Shown here one piece after another: positions 41,478 through 52,700 of a stretch of 64,000 bases of DNA. Position numbers and translations under genes: made by a program. The stretch spans positions 25,704,930 to 25,768,929 of the forward strand of contig CM063244.1 of the NCBI GenBank assembly GCA_032158295.1, given 5' to 3'. The notes below the pieces were generated by a model. It had not been told where the DNA came from, ran no database searches, and saw nothing but the letters and a program-made list of their open reading frames with translations. Positions within the stretch are counted from its first letter, which is position 1. Each line of letters opens with the position of its first letter. This DNA is from Pycnopodia helianthoides (taxonomy: Eukaryota > Echinodermata > Asteroidea > Forcipulatida > Asteriidae).

Positions 41478-42384
41478 GGTAACTGCGTCCTGTAGGTACA
41501 TGTAGTATTGCTCCCGTTTCAATTTAAACTCCTCAGTCAGCAGAGCAGTACACTGATTTCTATATGTTGATCTAAGTTCAAAATATATGTTTTAAAGAAA
41601 CTACTTTATATGTTGCGGAAAAAAACGCTTGGAAAGCCAGCCACATGATTTTTTTTGTTTTCTGAAATAAATTGTCCAGATGATCTTCATTTTTTTTGCT
41701 CTTTCAACGTGGGCCGTGGGGTTGGGAAGCGTTAACAAAAATAACAACGACCAAACATTATCTTTGAGCGAAATATCTTGAGATTGACTAAAACCCAGAT
41801 AAACCCAATAGACCCTTCTCCTGAAACATGTGAAATGCAATACAACTCGTATTCCTTGTGTACTGGTTTCCTAGTATTCTTACATTTCTTGGTGGAGTAA
41901 ATTGCCTACTGTCAAGAACGGAACGTCGTGTTTCTTCTCTGTTGTAATTTGACAAGCTTGTTTTAAAATAAATTACACCAAAAAATGCCGTACCACCAAC
42001 CCTCTCCTTTGTTTGTTGGTAGTGAACTTTGTGTTTCATTCGTTGTTGTGCTATATTACAATTATTATTGCTTTAGGTGGATCTCCCCCCAAAATTGCTA
42101 AAGGACTTATTTTGTTTAAGTGAGGAATCACACTGACTTGTGTTAATTAAACAAATATAGGGGTGCAGAATTCTTTTTTTCCTTTACACAAAAAAAATAC
42201 CGTTTCAAAGCCTCCTTCAAAAGAGCCATTATCTCTCCGTATGTAATATAGCTTTGTTTTTGTTGACTGCTTTGTGAGGTACATCATGATCGCTTGTTTC
42301 CTTTTCAAAAACAGCATTTTCATTTCATTCTAGTTAATTGAATGTCGATGTGTGTAATTTGTTTTGTTCATTTCTGTATGTCCT

Positions 42385-42625
42385 ATGTTTGTCTGTTTGT
42401 CTTGTCTCTGTCTGTCCACAGGCTGATTTACTACAAGCCTTGGCTTATCAAATCAGTTTCCATACTGTCTCTGTTTGTCTGTCTGTCTTGTCTCTGTCTC
42501 TCGATTTACTACAAGCCTTCATTTATCAAATCGGCCTCCATATTGTCTTTGTCTGTTTGTCTTGTCTCTGTCTGTCCACAGGCTGATTACTACAAGCCTC
42601 TGCTTGTAGTAATTTGGCCTCCATA
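42385..42625 (+). repeat. Three-copy ~95-bp tandem repeat rich in CTGTCTGT
   Basis: Units contain TTGTCTCTGTCTGTC then TACTACAAGCCT and TATCAAATC. They keep two frames open and give Leu/Cys/Val-rich spurious proteins. Confidence 0.75.
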
Positions 42626-43784
42626 CTGTTTCCTTTCTTTGCTATTTCGAGCCTCAGAATAACTCTGTCTATTCTGTTCATTATTACCTTGTGAATTGTA
42701 TCACTTTGTTTACGACAAAGTATGGAAATATTAATTGTAAATTAAAATTGATTTGAAAAGGAACGTACATGGGGTAAAGCCATAGTTACCAAAAATGTTT
42801 GAAGACGCACGATACTCGCAAGGTCATTGTGTCGCATGTTCATAAACATCTTCTTGTAAACTTGTGTCCACAGGTAGTCTACTAGTTTATTTTTTGTTTC
42901 ATTTCAAAACATACTAACAAATTTTATTTAGGATTTGTGAAATGAAAACTCCAATGTTACCCCAGGATAGGTTTAACAAAATAAAAGTTTCATCGTAATA
43001 TTGTATCAAATGAGTTCATTTTTTTATTTACTTATTATTATTATTTAAAAAAAATTGTTAGGTTCCATATGGTATACAATTTTGACTGGTGTTTTGTTTC
43101 CCTAAAATTGAGTTATGGCGGTCAGAAAAGTCATGAGTTAAGTCAATGGGGTTTGGGTTAGAAAAAATAATAATAATAGAGAAAAAAAAATCTCAACGAT
43201 TACAATAGCTGTTCCGACTGGAAGTTCGGAACAGCTAATTATACGCTGTAGAAAAATAATTTGAAGAAATACAACAGTGACTGCGCAGCACAATGGTCTT
43301 TCCGGGACACTATAACATGTGCTTTTTCGATCGCACAAAGCCTAATGCCAAATGAGGCTTCGTGGATTTTAAACCCTACGGGTGCAACAGTCAGTAATGT
43401 GCTTCGCATAGACACACAGGTCTTGCACTGAGTTATTCATCGGAGTACATGTACAGTTAACATATGCGATTGAAACTTTTTGCAGTTTAAACGAGGGCAT
43501 TTGTACATGGGCTGAGGTAAAGATCACATTGGTGATATGTCTGTGCCCAAGTTTAAGCAGGCTCAAAGACCTACAATCTTATGAAAAAATTGTGATGAAA
43601 TGATAAAGAGTTCTTGAGATATCATTCAGACATTTTCAACTTCCGGTGAAATGGGGTCACACTCTATTTAATGTTTGGTTAGTTTTTGAAGACCTTTCCG
43701 ATGATGTATAGATTGTAAAATCGAATGTGTGGTTCAGAAGTTTTTTTTAATGTTTTAACTTTTATTAATGTAATCGACACCTAA

Positions 43785-44163
43785 TGACGTCATCGTGTAT
43801 GACGTCATCGTGATCGACGTCATGACAACTGTGCTGTCTTCATACTGAGGTTCAATTGTCTGATGAGTTTCAAAGCTCACTGTTCAGTTTCAATCTTGAG
43901 TTATCCTGTCAAGGAAAGTTGGGCGTAAGAAGAAAGATGGAGAAGAACTAGAACTTTTGTCGAAACAAAACCAAGGAGTTCGGTGTAGAGATGCGTACAG
44001 ATTAGCAGAGTTGGTCAAATGTAATTAGACAATTTGGTTAACATGTCTTTGTAGGAAATATAGATACAGGAGAAGTTGATTGTGGTTCTAAAGATTTGAG
44101 TTTTTGAATTAGGAAACTTTAATTGAGCCTAATTTGAAAACCGGTGACGTCATCATGACGTCA
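43785..44163. promoter_or_regulatory. Two clusters of TGACGTCA (CRE-like) palindromes
   Basis: TGACGTCA is at 43,785, 43,800, 44,145 and 44,156, plus CGACGTCA at 43,815. These octamers match the CREB/ATF consensus. They lie between the 3' ends of two convergent genes with no gene start nearby, so a role is unproven. Confidence 0.4.
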
Positions 44164-44807
44164 TAGCTTATTTGATACCCAGACATATGAGATTAATAAG
44201 CACGTGCCAAGTTTCAAACTTTTTTGAACTTGCAACAGGTTTAAACTTGTCACGACAGAGCATCTAAGAATGATGTCATCATTACTTATAATTTTAAAGG
44301 CCCAGGGGTCAAATGTTGTTTCATACACAAAGACCAGGTCCATATTCCAGTTCATAATGTCAGACCTCAACACGAAGCCACAAAAGGACACAAATTAGAC
44401 TAAAGTATGATCGCAAAATTGTTGTTTTCATAGCTTTATTGACTAAAATTGAGTGTTCTGAAAGTTTACCATGCAAATATAGATCTTAAACAAGTAAAAA
44501 AATTTTTTTTTTATACTTTCCACATTGAAACGTCCATTAAACAAATGCATTGGGCGACATCAGACTCATTTTCACAGAGTGGGTCACATTTAAAAAAAAA
44601 TTTACATTAAAATTTTGAATGTTAGGAGTCGGAGGTGTCGAGTAGTTGCACGAACACCTAAAAAAAAAACCACTCGGGCGATATTTAAACCCCACCACCC
44701 CAATTATTCTACAGCAGATATCTTAACTGCTCAACCACCAAGCGAGTCTGGTCACTAGACTAGAGACAGGTTTGAACCCAATTGAATCGGTTCATTTTCC
44801 TTCTTGT

Positions 44808-45202
44808 TTAAAGGAACATTACAGAATTGGTAAGAAAAAAACTTGTAAAATATACTTTTTGATCACAGATTTACATCAAACTTACACGGTCTAATGATGA
44901 TGATAGTAGAAAACATCCCTTGAAATATTTCTGTCTGAAATGCCATATTTGATGAGAAATGAATAAACTAATTTTCTGATTGGAGTTTATCGCTCAGTGA
45001 GCATTTTATTCATTTGTTGAATCTATATGATTTCATGCAAACGTGTTATCGTTTTTTTCACTATTTTCTCGTGACCCAGATGGCCGATCGATCTCAAACT
45101 TCTACAGGTTTGTCAGTTTATGTATATGGTGGATTACATAAAGTGCTTACACTGCCAGCAACTGTTTTGTTAGCAAAAACCAATTCTGTTATGTTCCTTT
45201 AA
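44808..45202. repeat. TTAA-flanked MITE, family T3
   Basis: TTAAAGGAACATTACAGAAT at the left and AATTCTGTTATGTTCCTTTAA-like right end. The inner part has TTTTCACTATTTTCTCGTGA, shared with T1, followed by a variant core (GATGGCCGATCGATCTCAAA). An inverted copy is at 62,942-63,327. Confidence 0.85.
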
Positions 45203-45778
45203 TTAAAAGACTATCCTTATTATCAGTTAGGCAAGGTATCAACTTCAACACAAGTTTATGATCTATGGATAAAATGCTTTATTATGCGCATTTTTTAATT
45301 TTTTAAATACAACAAATTGACCTGTGTTAAAAATATAATGAAAAGGCACTTCATCAGAGAGACAAATATTGAACGAAATTGAAACTTAACAGGAAGGTCG
45401 AATATTGGTGCATAAAAGATTTTTTAAAATAAAATTCTACACAAATCCAGTAGAAAAAGTCACCTGTGACAATGTCACCAACAAAGTTAATCAAACCTTT
45501 TCGAAAATGACAAATATAAAATTATTATTTTTTTTTTGGTACTATATCCATAGAAAACTATTTGACGAAACCATTTCAATTTATTTACACGTAGACTACA
45601 TTCCATTATAAGTCGTCTTTTGATGAAGAAGTTTTTGTTATTACAGAAACATAAAAAGAAACAGTCAGACACAGCCTTACCCAGATTTACAACAGACTAT
45701 AGTATAACTTATTTTTTACAAAGCAATATCCGTTCTCATTAAGGTCAACCAATAAATATTGTATAATCTATACATTTG

Positions 45779-46120
45779 TTAAAGGTATTGTACAGTTTTG
45801 GTAACAGCTCAAAATGGGTGTCCACATTTTGTGTGATTAAACATATGCATGAACAAACAAACCTGTGAAAGTTTGAGCACAATTGGTCATCAAGGTCACG
45901 AGAAAATAGTGAAAAGAGATCTTATGTGTTTTCAGTTTTTTCAAATTATCGCGCACGATAATTACTATTGTTTTACTTGTTTCTCAGAAACGATAGCATT
46001 TTAGGCAGAAATATTTTAAGGAACACTTTCTACCATTACTTACTTTAAATCATGTAAGTTATGTGTGAATCTGTGAACATTGTGTTTTTCGATCTTACCA
46101 ATAGTGTACAGGGCCTTTAA
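45779..46120. repeat. TTAA-flanked MITE, family T1, inverted
   Basis: TTAAAGGTATTGTACAGTTT at the left and GTGTACAGGGCCTTTAA at the right: the T1 element in reverse, with the palindrome changed to ATTATCGCGCACGATAAT. Confidence 0.88.
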
Positions 46121-46129
46121 ACCTTAATT

Positions 46130-48185
46130 ACTAGTAAGTAGTTTAATTCAACTTTTCTACGATCACTTGACACTCGTGAGCAAATTTTGTTTATAGTTTT
46201 GTTTTATTTTACAAATTCATCCTTTTCATGCAGATTTTTTATAAAACTTCCAACAGAATTTTACAAATGGTAACATCTCTTGTAAGACAAACATTCAATA
46301 CATACAGCATATATGAAAAAATAGATACAGAACTTAAATTGATTTCTATTGTAGTCAGTAAATAGATAAATCTTTGCAAAACACATGCGGTCATTTGCCA
46401 ACGGGAAGGGGGGGGGTGCTGGGTGGCTACTAACTCAGCTTGCCATGAAAAAAGACATGTTCTATCATAAAAATTGCCAGAGGAAGCCCCCCCCCACACA
46501 CACACACATTTTCAAAAATGCATCCTTGTGGAGCACTCTTTTGTTCTTTCCTTTGTCCCTGCCCTTAACAATTTTCCATAGACTTTGTTTCAAAATTCAC
46601 AAATTTCCTGCCCTCACAGGTATCCATTTACCCCTGGGTGATGAGAATAAATTATAGTTTAATAAGTGTCATCACCGGGATTCGAACCCACACCCTTTGG
46701 AAACTGCGCTTTATAAATACGGTTATTATTATTATTAATGACTTAGCCACTGGAACTTGAGTCCGGTGCACTAAACCGAAACACGCCGAATATCAACATA
46801 TATTTAGAAATACAGTCAGAAATGTTTTTAGAAATACAGTCAGACTCAAAGTTAGACAACCAAATTGACAATGAGAATTCTAAACCATTTGCTTAAACAT
46901 ACTAATAACCTTAACATTCTCAGTTAAATAACTTGTAAAATATACAGAAAAAACCTGCACATAATATTATACAGAAAGAGTTTCTCAAAAGTCTTAAGAT
47001 AAGTAGAGGAAGAAGCTTGACCTTTCCTTTCATCATATTTTTTTTTCTCCAAATCTTTCCCAGTAAGTATTATGCTGTATACCAGGAATGAGAAAAGACA
47101 GACTTTTGATCTGAATTCAGACTTTTAAAACTTTTAAAAAAAGTCTAACTGGTAAACCAAAACAAGTTGTTTTTCCTCCAAATAAAATACGCCATGCTCT
47201 TCTCTAGCGCTGAGGATACTGTTCCCAAAAGCTCCTTGGAATCTGTACCACCACGGGTTTACTAAAAAAGTAGATATGTCACCATTCCAATGTACCTCCT
47301 AAAAATCGGGATCCCAGTTTCAGAATTTGTTGTCGGCGATGGTCAAGTTTGCGCAAGGACCAATGGTTAACTACTGGTTGTTTAGTGACACTATTACGAA
47401 GAGCATGCGCACAGAAGTTGGAAGTTCGAACGAGTCGACGTATGATATCATTTCCTGATAATTGGTCCACTCTCTGCACTGTGCTTTATAAAAATGGCTA
47501 TTGGTAACCAGCAAGGCGACCATGCCCGATAGCCTGATTCCAAATAGTGGACTGGCATGGTCCAACTATTGTAGAATAGACAGAGTTCGGGGGGCTATAA
47601 AACGAGGCTAACTTTAGTCGAACTGTGGTTATAGTTTGTTCTTGTGCAAACTTGGATAAAGACTCTCACCCCTGGATACCAATGAGAGACGTTTTTATAA
47701 CCAATTGGAAATTTTAAAAATGCAGCATAATCTTCTCTCTTTTTTTGGTGGTAGCACCATGGTAATATCTGTTGACATTTTTCAGATTTCAATAAATTAT
47801 AACATATAAGCAGTTCTAAAGGATTCAACCTTAAATGCAGGATTTAAGCTAGTTTATATTAGCGCAGTACATTCATTTCCCTATTCCTGTAAGGGAGCCT
47901 ACTTAAAAAAAAAAATCCTCCTGAAGCCAGTTCAGAAAGCAAGTGCCTTCATCATGCATCTTACATTTTTCTTGTCGAAGAATTACTTTGGTGCCCATGC
48001 TTTGTACAATTATTTAAAAATCTTTCTAGACTTCTACATATTTTAAACGTTGGTGAGGCACACTGCAGTGCACTGCTGTGTGAAAGAGGAGGGCAACACT
48101 AAACATTTCCCACTGTGACATCGGGCCATGTTCTCTACATCTCGTCTTTACCCCTTCTCTCTAAATTCAAATTTGTCAATCAATT
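46130..48185. other. Gap at the 3' side of the IRAK1-like gene
   Basis: No exon was found. A fragment of the tRNA-Leu-like SINE, interrupted by a TTATTATTATTA-containing insert, lies at 46,640-46,790. The rest may contain an extended 3' UTR of the kinase gene. Confidence 0.4.
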
Positions 48186-48189
48186 TCTC

Positions 48190-48195
48190 TTTATT
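48190..48195 (-). terminator. IRAK1: Poly(A) signal of the IRAK1-like gene
   Basis: TTTATT on the plus strand gives AATAAA on the minus strand about 36 nt after the TAA stop. More distal signals are possible. Confidence 0.5.
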
Positions 48196-48230
48196 TAATA
48201 ACAAGCTTACTCAAGGATTTTGTGTATCTT

Positions 48231-49792
48231 TTATTTACCGCTGTTGATCGGTTCAGTCATTTGTTGCGGTGCTTCGCGAGTTGCAACACTACAGCCCTGG
48301 GATACGAGGGCGGCCATGTTGGATGGAACCGAGTGACATCTGTCAGACTGGACATCATACCCGCTTCCTAGTTGCGGAACTTTAGCGATGTCGGATTCTT
48401 GAGCTACGTGGCCCTCAGAAGGAAGAGGAGGCTCCCGACTATCTTTACTGTCATCTGAAGGACCTGCACTGCGGGCATCTCTTGAAGGAGTTGAAGGGGG
48501 TGCGGTACGTGGGTCTTCCACTCCATGACTGAGATTATCGGCTCCCTCGCCTGGTAGTTTTTCCGTCTCCTGAGTAGGCTCTCTCCTACTTGGCAGAAAC
48601 TGTCGCATCTGTGATGTTGTTAGAGACTTCTTGAGGGGATCTGAGACCGGACGGTGGCTTTCGTTAACCGTCGTCGCTGTCGCTGGACCCGTTGCTGGAA
48701 GCGTGGCATACGGACTCGTTGCAGACTTTGCTGCCGGGGTCAACTGCCCAGTCAAAGAACCCTGCATTTTCTCCGTTTGCTGCATTGGTTCTCGTCTCTG
48801 GGACCGAAACTGGTGCATCTCGGCGGTGGTGAGAGAGGACTTGAGCACCGTTACTTCATCGTCGCTCTCCTCGTCGATGATGGAGATCATGGGCTCTTTC
48901 AATGATCTTTCTTTCATCCCTAGAGGCTGGTAGCTGGGGAGAATATCCGTGTTCTGTTCGGGCTCTCTCTTGGGCATGCTCGGTGGGAGAGGAGTGGGAG
49001 CTTGCGGAGGCTTGGGGTCACCTTGTAATGTTTGCTGTAGGGGGTTCCCCATGGGTTTCGTAGGCAGCTGGGAGATGTCCAGTCGTTTCATATGCTCTTG
49101 AATGTTTCCTTGGTGTCTTTGAATGGACGGTACGACAGGAGGTGGGGGAGCGTAGTAACTTGAATCGATCCTTGGAGGCATCGTCTGGGGCTGGGGGACG
49201 GCACCGGGCGCCATGGATCCTGCAGGCGTCGGATACTGCTGCGGATAGCGCTGTAAGGTTTGTCCGGCATACTCGGGCATGGACTGATTGTAGAACTGCT
49301 GTCTGTGGTCGTACAGCTGAGATTGCTGCGGGTGAAAGGACATCCCAGACGGGTACATTATCACCGGTGGACACATCGACTGGTCCGTCTTGGACAAAGG
49401 GTCGTTTGATGTCAAGGAGATCAGTGAGGAATCATGCGGCATATTATTCTCATCGGAGGTTTCCGATAAGGTGTGTCTCCGGATGCCAGCAGACTCAAAC
49501 TCTGACCTTTGACCTCCGTTGTAGCCTGGTGACCGATAGTGACCGGGATCAAACTGCATCGGCTGTCTCTGGGTTCCATTCCCGTACCTCGGATCCTGTC
49601 TCGTGGCAAGTCCAACCGTGGGGTTATTTGACTCGACGCTACATTCACGCCTCATGGGTGCACCTTGGGGTCCCATGTTGGGCGCTGGGTAACCCGTTAC
49701 CCCGGGGGTTGTAGGTGGTCCGTACCGCTGGGTGTTGGCCTCATAGTAGGACTCCTCCGAGGTCTTTCTTAATGGCTCCTGGACAGGAAAGT
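48231..49792 (-). CDS. IRAK1: IRAK1-like exon 12: Pro/Gln-rich tail
   Basis: The acceptor is TTATCCCGCAG and the stop TAA (48,233-48,231). It encodes 520 residues rich in Pro, Gln, Ser and Met, with PPPPVV runs, an acidic DEESDDE patch and two copies of a ~30-residue motif, [20 protein letters not shown] and [20 protein letters not shown]. It is probably disordered. The single unbroken frame of 1.56 kb shows selection on coding. Confidence 0.92.
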
Positions 49793-52700
49793 CTGCGGGA
49801 TAAATGTGACAAAAAACAGTAAAGATTTTGGAAAAATAACATCAGCAAAATCCCCCCCCCAAAAAAAAGGAAGTTAAACTGAGATATCTGGTAAACTATA
49901 TATTGTATTGATGATTGACACAGGTGGTGAAAGTAAAGCCACCTTAGGTTTGTAGCCAGCCTCTGTCATTTCCACAGATATTTTCACTGTAAATGTGCCA
50001 CCAGTGTGTCCGACCTGGTTCCTCCTATCAGGGTGTTTGGGCGTGAAACCAGACTCTCTGCTTCTTCTCACCCATACACTCTTGCTTTGCCGAGATGTAG
50101 AGACAAAGAGCCATTCCAAACAGCTTTATTCCACGTACTGCATCTCTTTGGAACTCCTTGCCCTGGTGCATGTTTCCCCTCCAACAATCTAGACTGTTTG
50201 TAGAGGAATATCAACTCCCATCTTCAGCCCCCCCAGACATATTTTTATCTTACAGCCCCTTTTTATCAAGAGTGGCTTTTGGCCTTGTTTGGGAATTCAG
50301 TAATTCTCACCTTGTCTCTGTCTCTGCATCTCGTCTCGCTGAGTAATCACAGCAGAAATATCCATCAACCTGTTGGCAGTCTGGAAACGAAAAAAATAAA
50401 ATAGAAATACTTATTCAATTTGACAAAATCTTCTTAAAGGTATTACACAGGATAAAAAAACATAATTGTTTAATTTTAGTCTGAAAGCCTACTGATTATG
50501 AGGTTCATACTAGAACCTTTTTTATTCTGTGAAATAATTCCCTCTGAATTAAAGTCATATTCGAGTAAACTGTATCTGAAAACCCCCCCCAAAAAAACAT
50601 CAGTCGATTTCAGTTGTTACAACCAAAATTAAGGACAATGTGTTTACATGCTGAAAATTGTGCATGGATTTTCACTATTTTCTCCTGACTCACACAACAG
50701 ACTCAGCCAAAATTTTCACAGGTTTTTTATTTCGTGGATATATGGTTGATCACAAAAAATACGAACAATGTCTGTGACTATTTTGTCCGCTCTACCAATC
50801 CTGTATAATACCCTTCAAATAAAAATTATCGTACAAAGACTGTCCTAGGATCTCTATTGTAGAGAGTAGTTTTGTTTTGGAATTTTTGTAAAGGCCCTCA
50901 TTAATTTTCAAGGGCGGAAAAAAACGATTGAAACTGCGCCCTCCATGTCATTGTGCTGAGCTCAACTAAGCGCAGCGTAAATCTGTTTCTGGTCTTCTCT
51001 GATGATAAAGATGGCCGACGAGTCATAAAACACAAACTTCTTACCTCGTTGATTTCTGGCCTCTGTTTGAACTTTGACCTGGTGCATGTCAGGCGAGTTG
51101 CAGCATTTCCCAGGCGATGTCCCACGGCCAATCGGGGCACTTTCTGTCCCTGACCAGGTTGATGATTGCTTGAGGATTACGAAGTTCGAGTGCATCCTCA
51201 ATGATGTCAGTCTGTGAAGTAAATGGAGATTTTTTTTTTTTAATTTCAGAGATTTTTTTTTCTTTCTTTTTCAGAGCTCTTGTCGTTTCAACTTTAATAC
51301 TTAAAAAAAAAGAAAATGACACATCTTTAAAATACTTACGAGTAATCTGTTGGGTTCACGTCTGCTATCTGCGACTCTCTCTCCAGCAAGAATCTCCATC
51401 AAAACCTGCCATAAAACAAACAAATGTAATAATCATAATCATGTGGAGGGGCTGATCATCCTTACTCGCATCCTTGTTTGAGCGGCAGGCCCGCAAGGGC
51501 GCCTTTGACCGCCAGCCACATCAACCCATATTATTATGACCACGGAGCACAGCCGGCGATCAAAAGTGTTTGATTTTGTCTGGAGGGAGGAAAATATGAG
51601 GGCCTTGAAAAAAAAAAAACCTTGGTAGCATAAGGGGAGAACCAACTCAAAGCTGTACTCATCACATATGGCCATAGCTGGGAATCCAACCAGGGCCACA
51701 TTGGTGAGAGGCGAGCACTTTATGCACCGGCCACCCATGTCATCCAAATTTAAAAACAGGGCCCTCATGGTTGTTGAAACATTCTAAATAATGATAATAA
51801 TACTGAGTTCTTATACAGCGCTTTATCACACCAGTTGGCTCTCAAAGCGCTCAGTATTCTTTCCCAGCAAGGTATGCGGTGCTACGTTTTGAAGTATGAA
51901 CCTGCTCCTTTATTAGCCCCATGTAATGGTTTACAAGGTGCTTTGGCACAATAGGCTGCCGATCAAACCAGGAACACCATGGCAAACCCCTTCCCTTTAC
52001 GATAAGTGTAACTGGGTTCTTTTACGTGCATTACACAACACACGGGACCTACGGCTTTACGTCGCATCCAAAGGACCGCAATAATGGTTAAGTGTCTTGC
52101 TTAAGGACACAAGTGTCGGGACTCGAACCCACACTCTGCTGATCAGAAACACCAGATCTCGAGTCCGCGTTCTTATCCCTCGGCCACGCCACAATGTCTC
52201 AAGAATGACTGCCTCCTTCTTCAAGATGAATTCAGTATGGACACTTACCACCCCGAAGCTGTACACGTCCACCTTGGTCGAGAGCTTAGAACTGCGTTTG
52301 TATTCCTCAGGGAGGTAGGGAAGGGTCCCATGGGCATTCTTTGTCTTCAAGTAGCAATACGTCTTCCCGTTCTCTGGCCCCAGCCTTGCCAGACCAAAAT
52401 CGGCGATCTTCGGTTCAAAGTGCCTGTCCAGTAAGATGTTAGCGCTGCAGTTTTTGTGGAGGGGGGGGGGAGACAATGTTGAAATTTTAATTTATGTAAG
52501 AGTGTTTGGTTCCTGAGACAATACCACCTCATATTCAAGTAATTTTGTCCTGTAAAATGTTTGATACCAAATATTAGAGAAAATAAAATTAACTGCTTAT
52601 ACCAACCAAAAGGCCCTGTGGAATAAATGCAAAAAAAACAGTTAGTGGCCCGACGTTTCAACCCTAGCACAGTCTTTTTCGAAGGCTAAATGACAACACA

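Larger units (their letters stand above)
40538..43780. other. DLD 3' region and start of the convergent intergenic gap
   Basis: The DLD 3' UTR begins here; its end is uncertain (AATAAA at 42,980 is possible). The region holds the second copy of the 1.9-kb repeat (about 40,740-41,095), a TTAA element and a CTGTCTGT-rich tandem repeat. No further exon was found. Confidence 0.5.

Noticed and set aside
42338..42662. Cys/Leu/Val-rich open frames that look like membrane proteins
   Set aside because: They come from three tandem CTGTCTGT-rich units; two frames are open at once and there are no splice or start signals.
49142..49714. 190-codon plus-strand frame opposite IRAK exon 12
   Set aside because: It is the antisense shadow of the long, GC-richer coding exon; the minus-strand frame has splice signals and continues the kinase gene.
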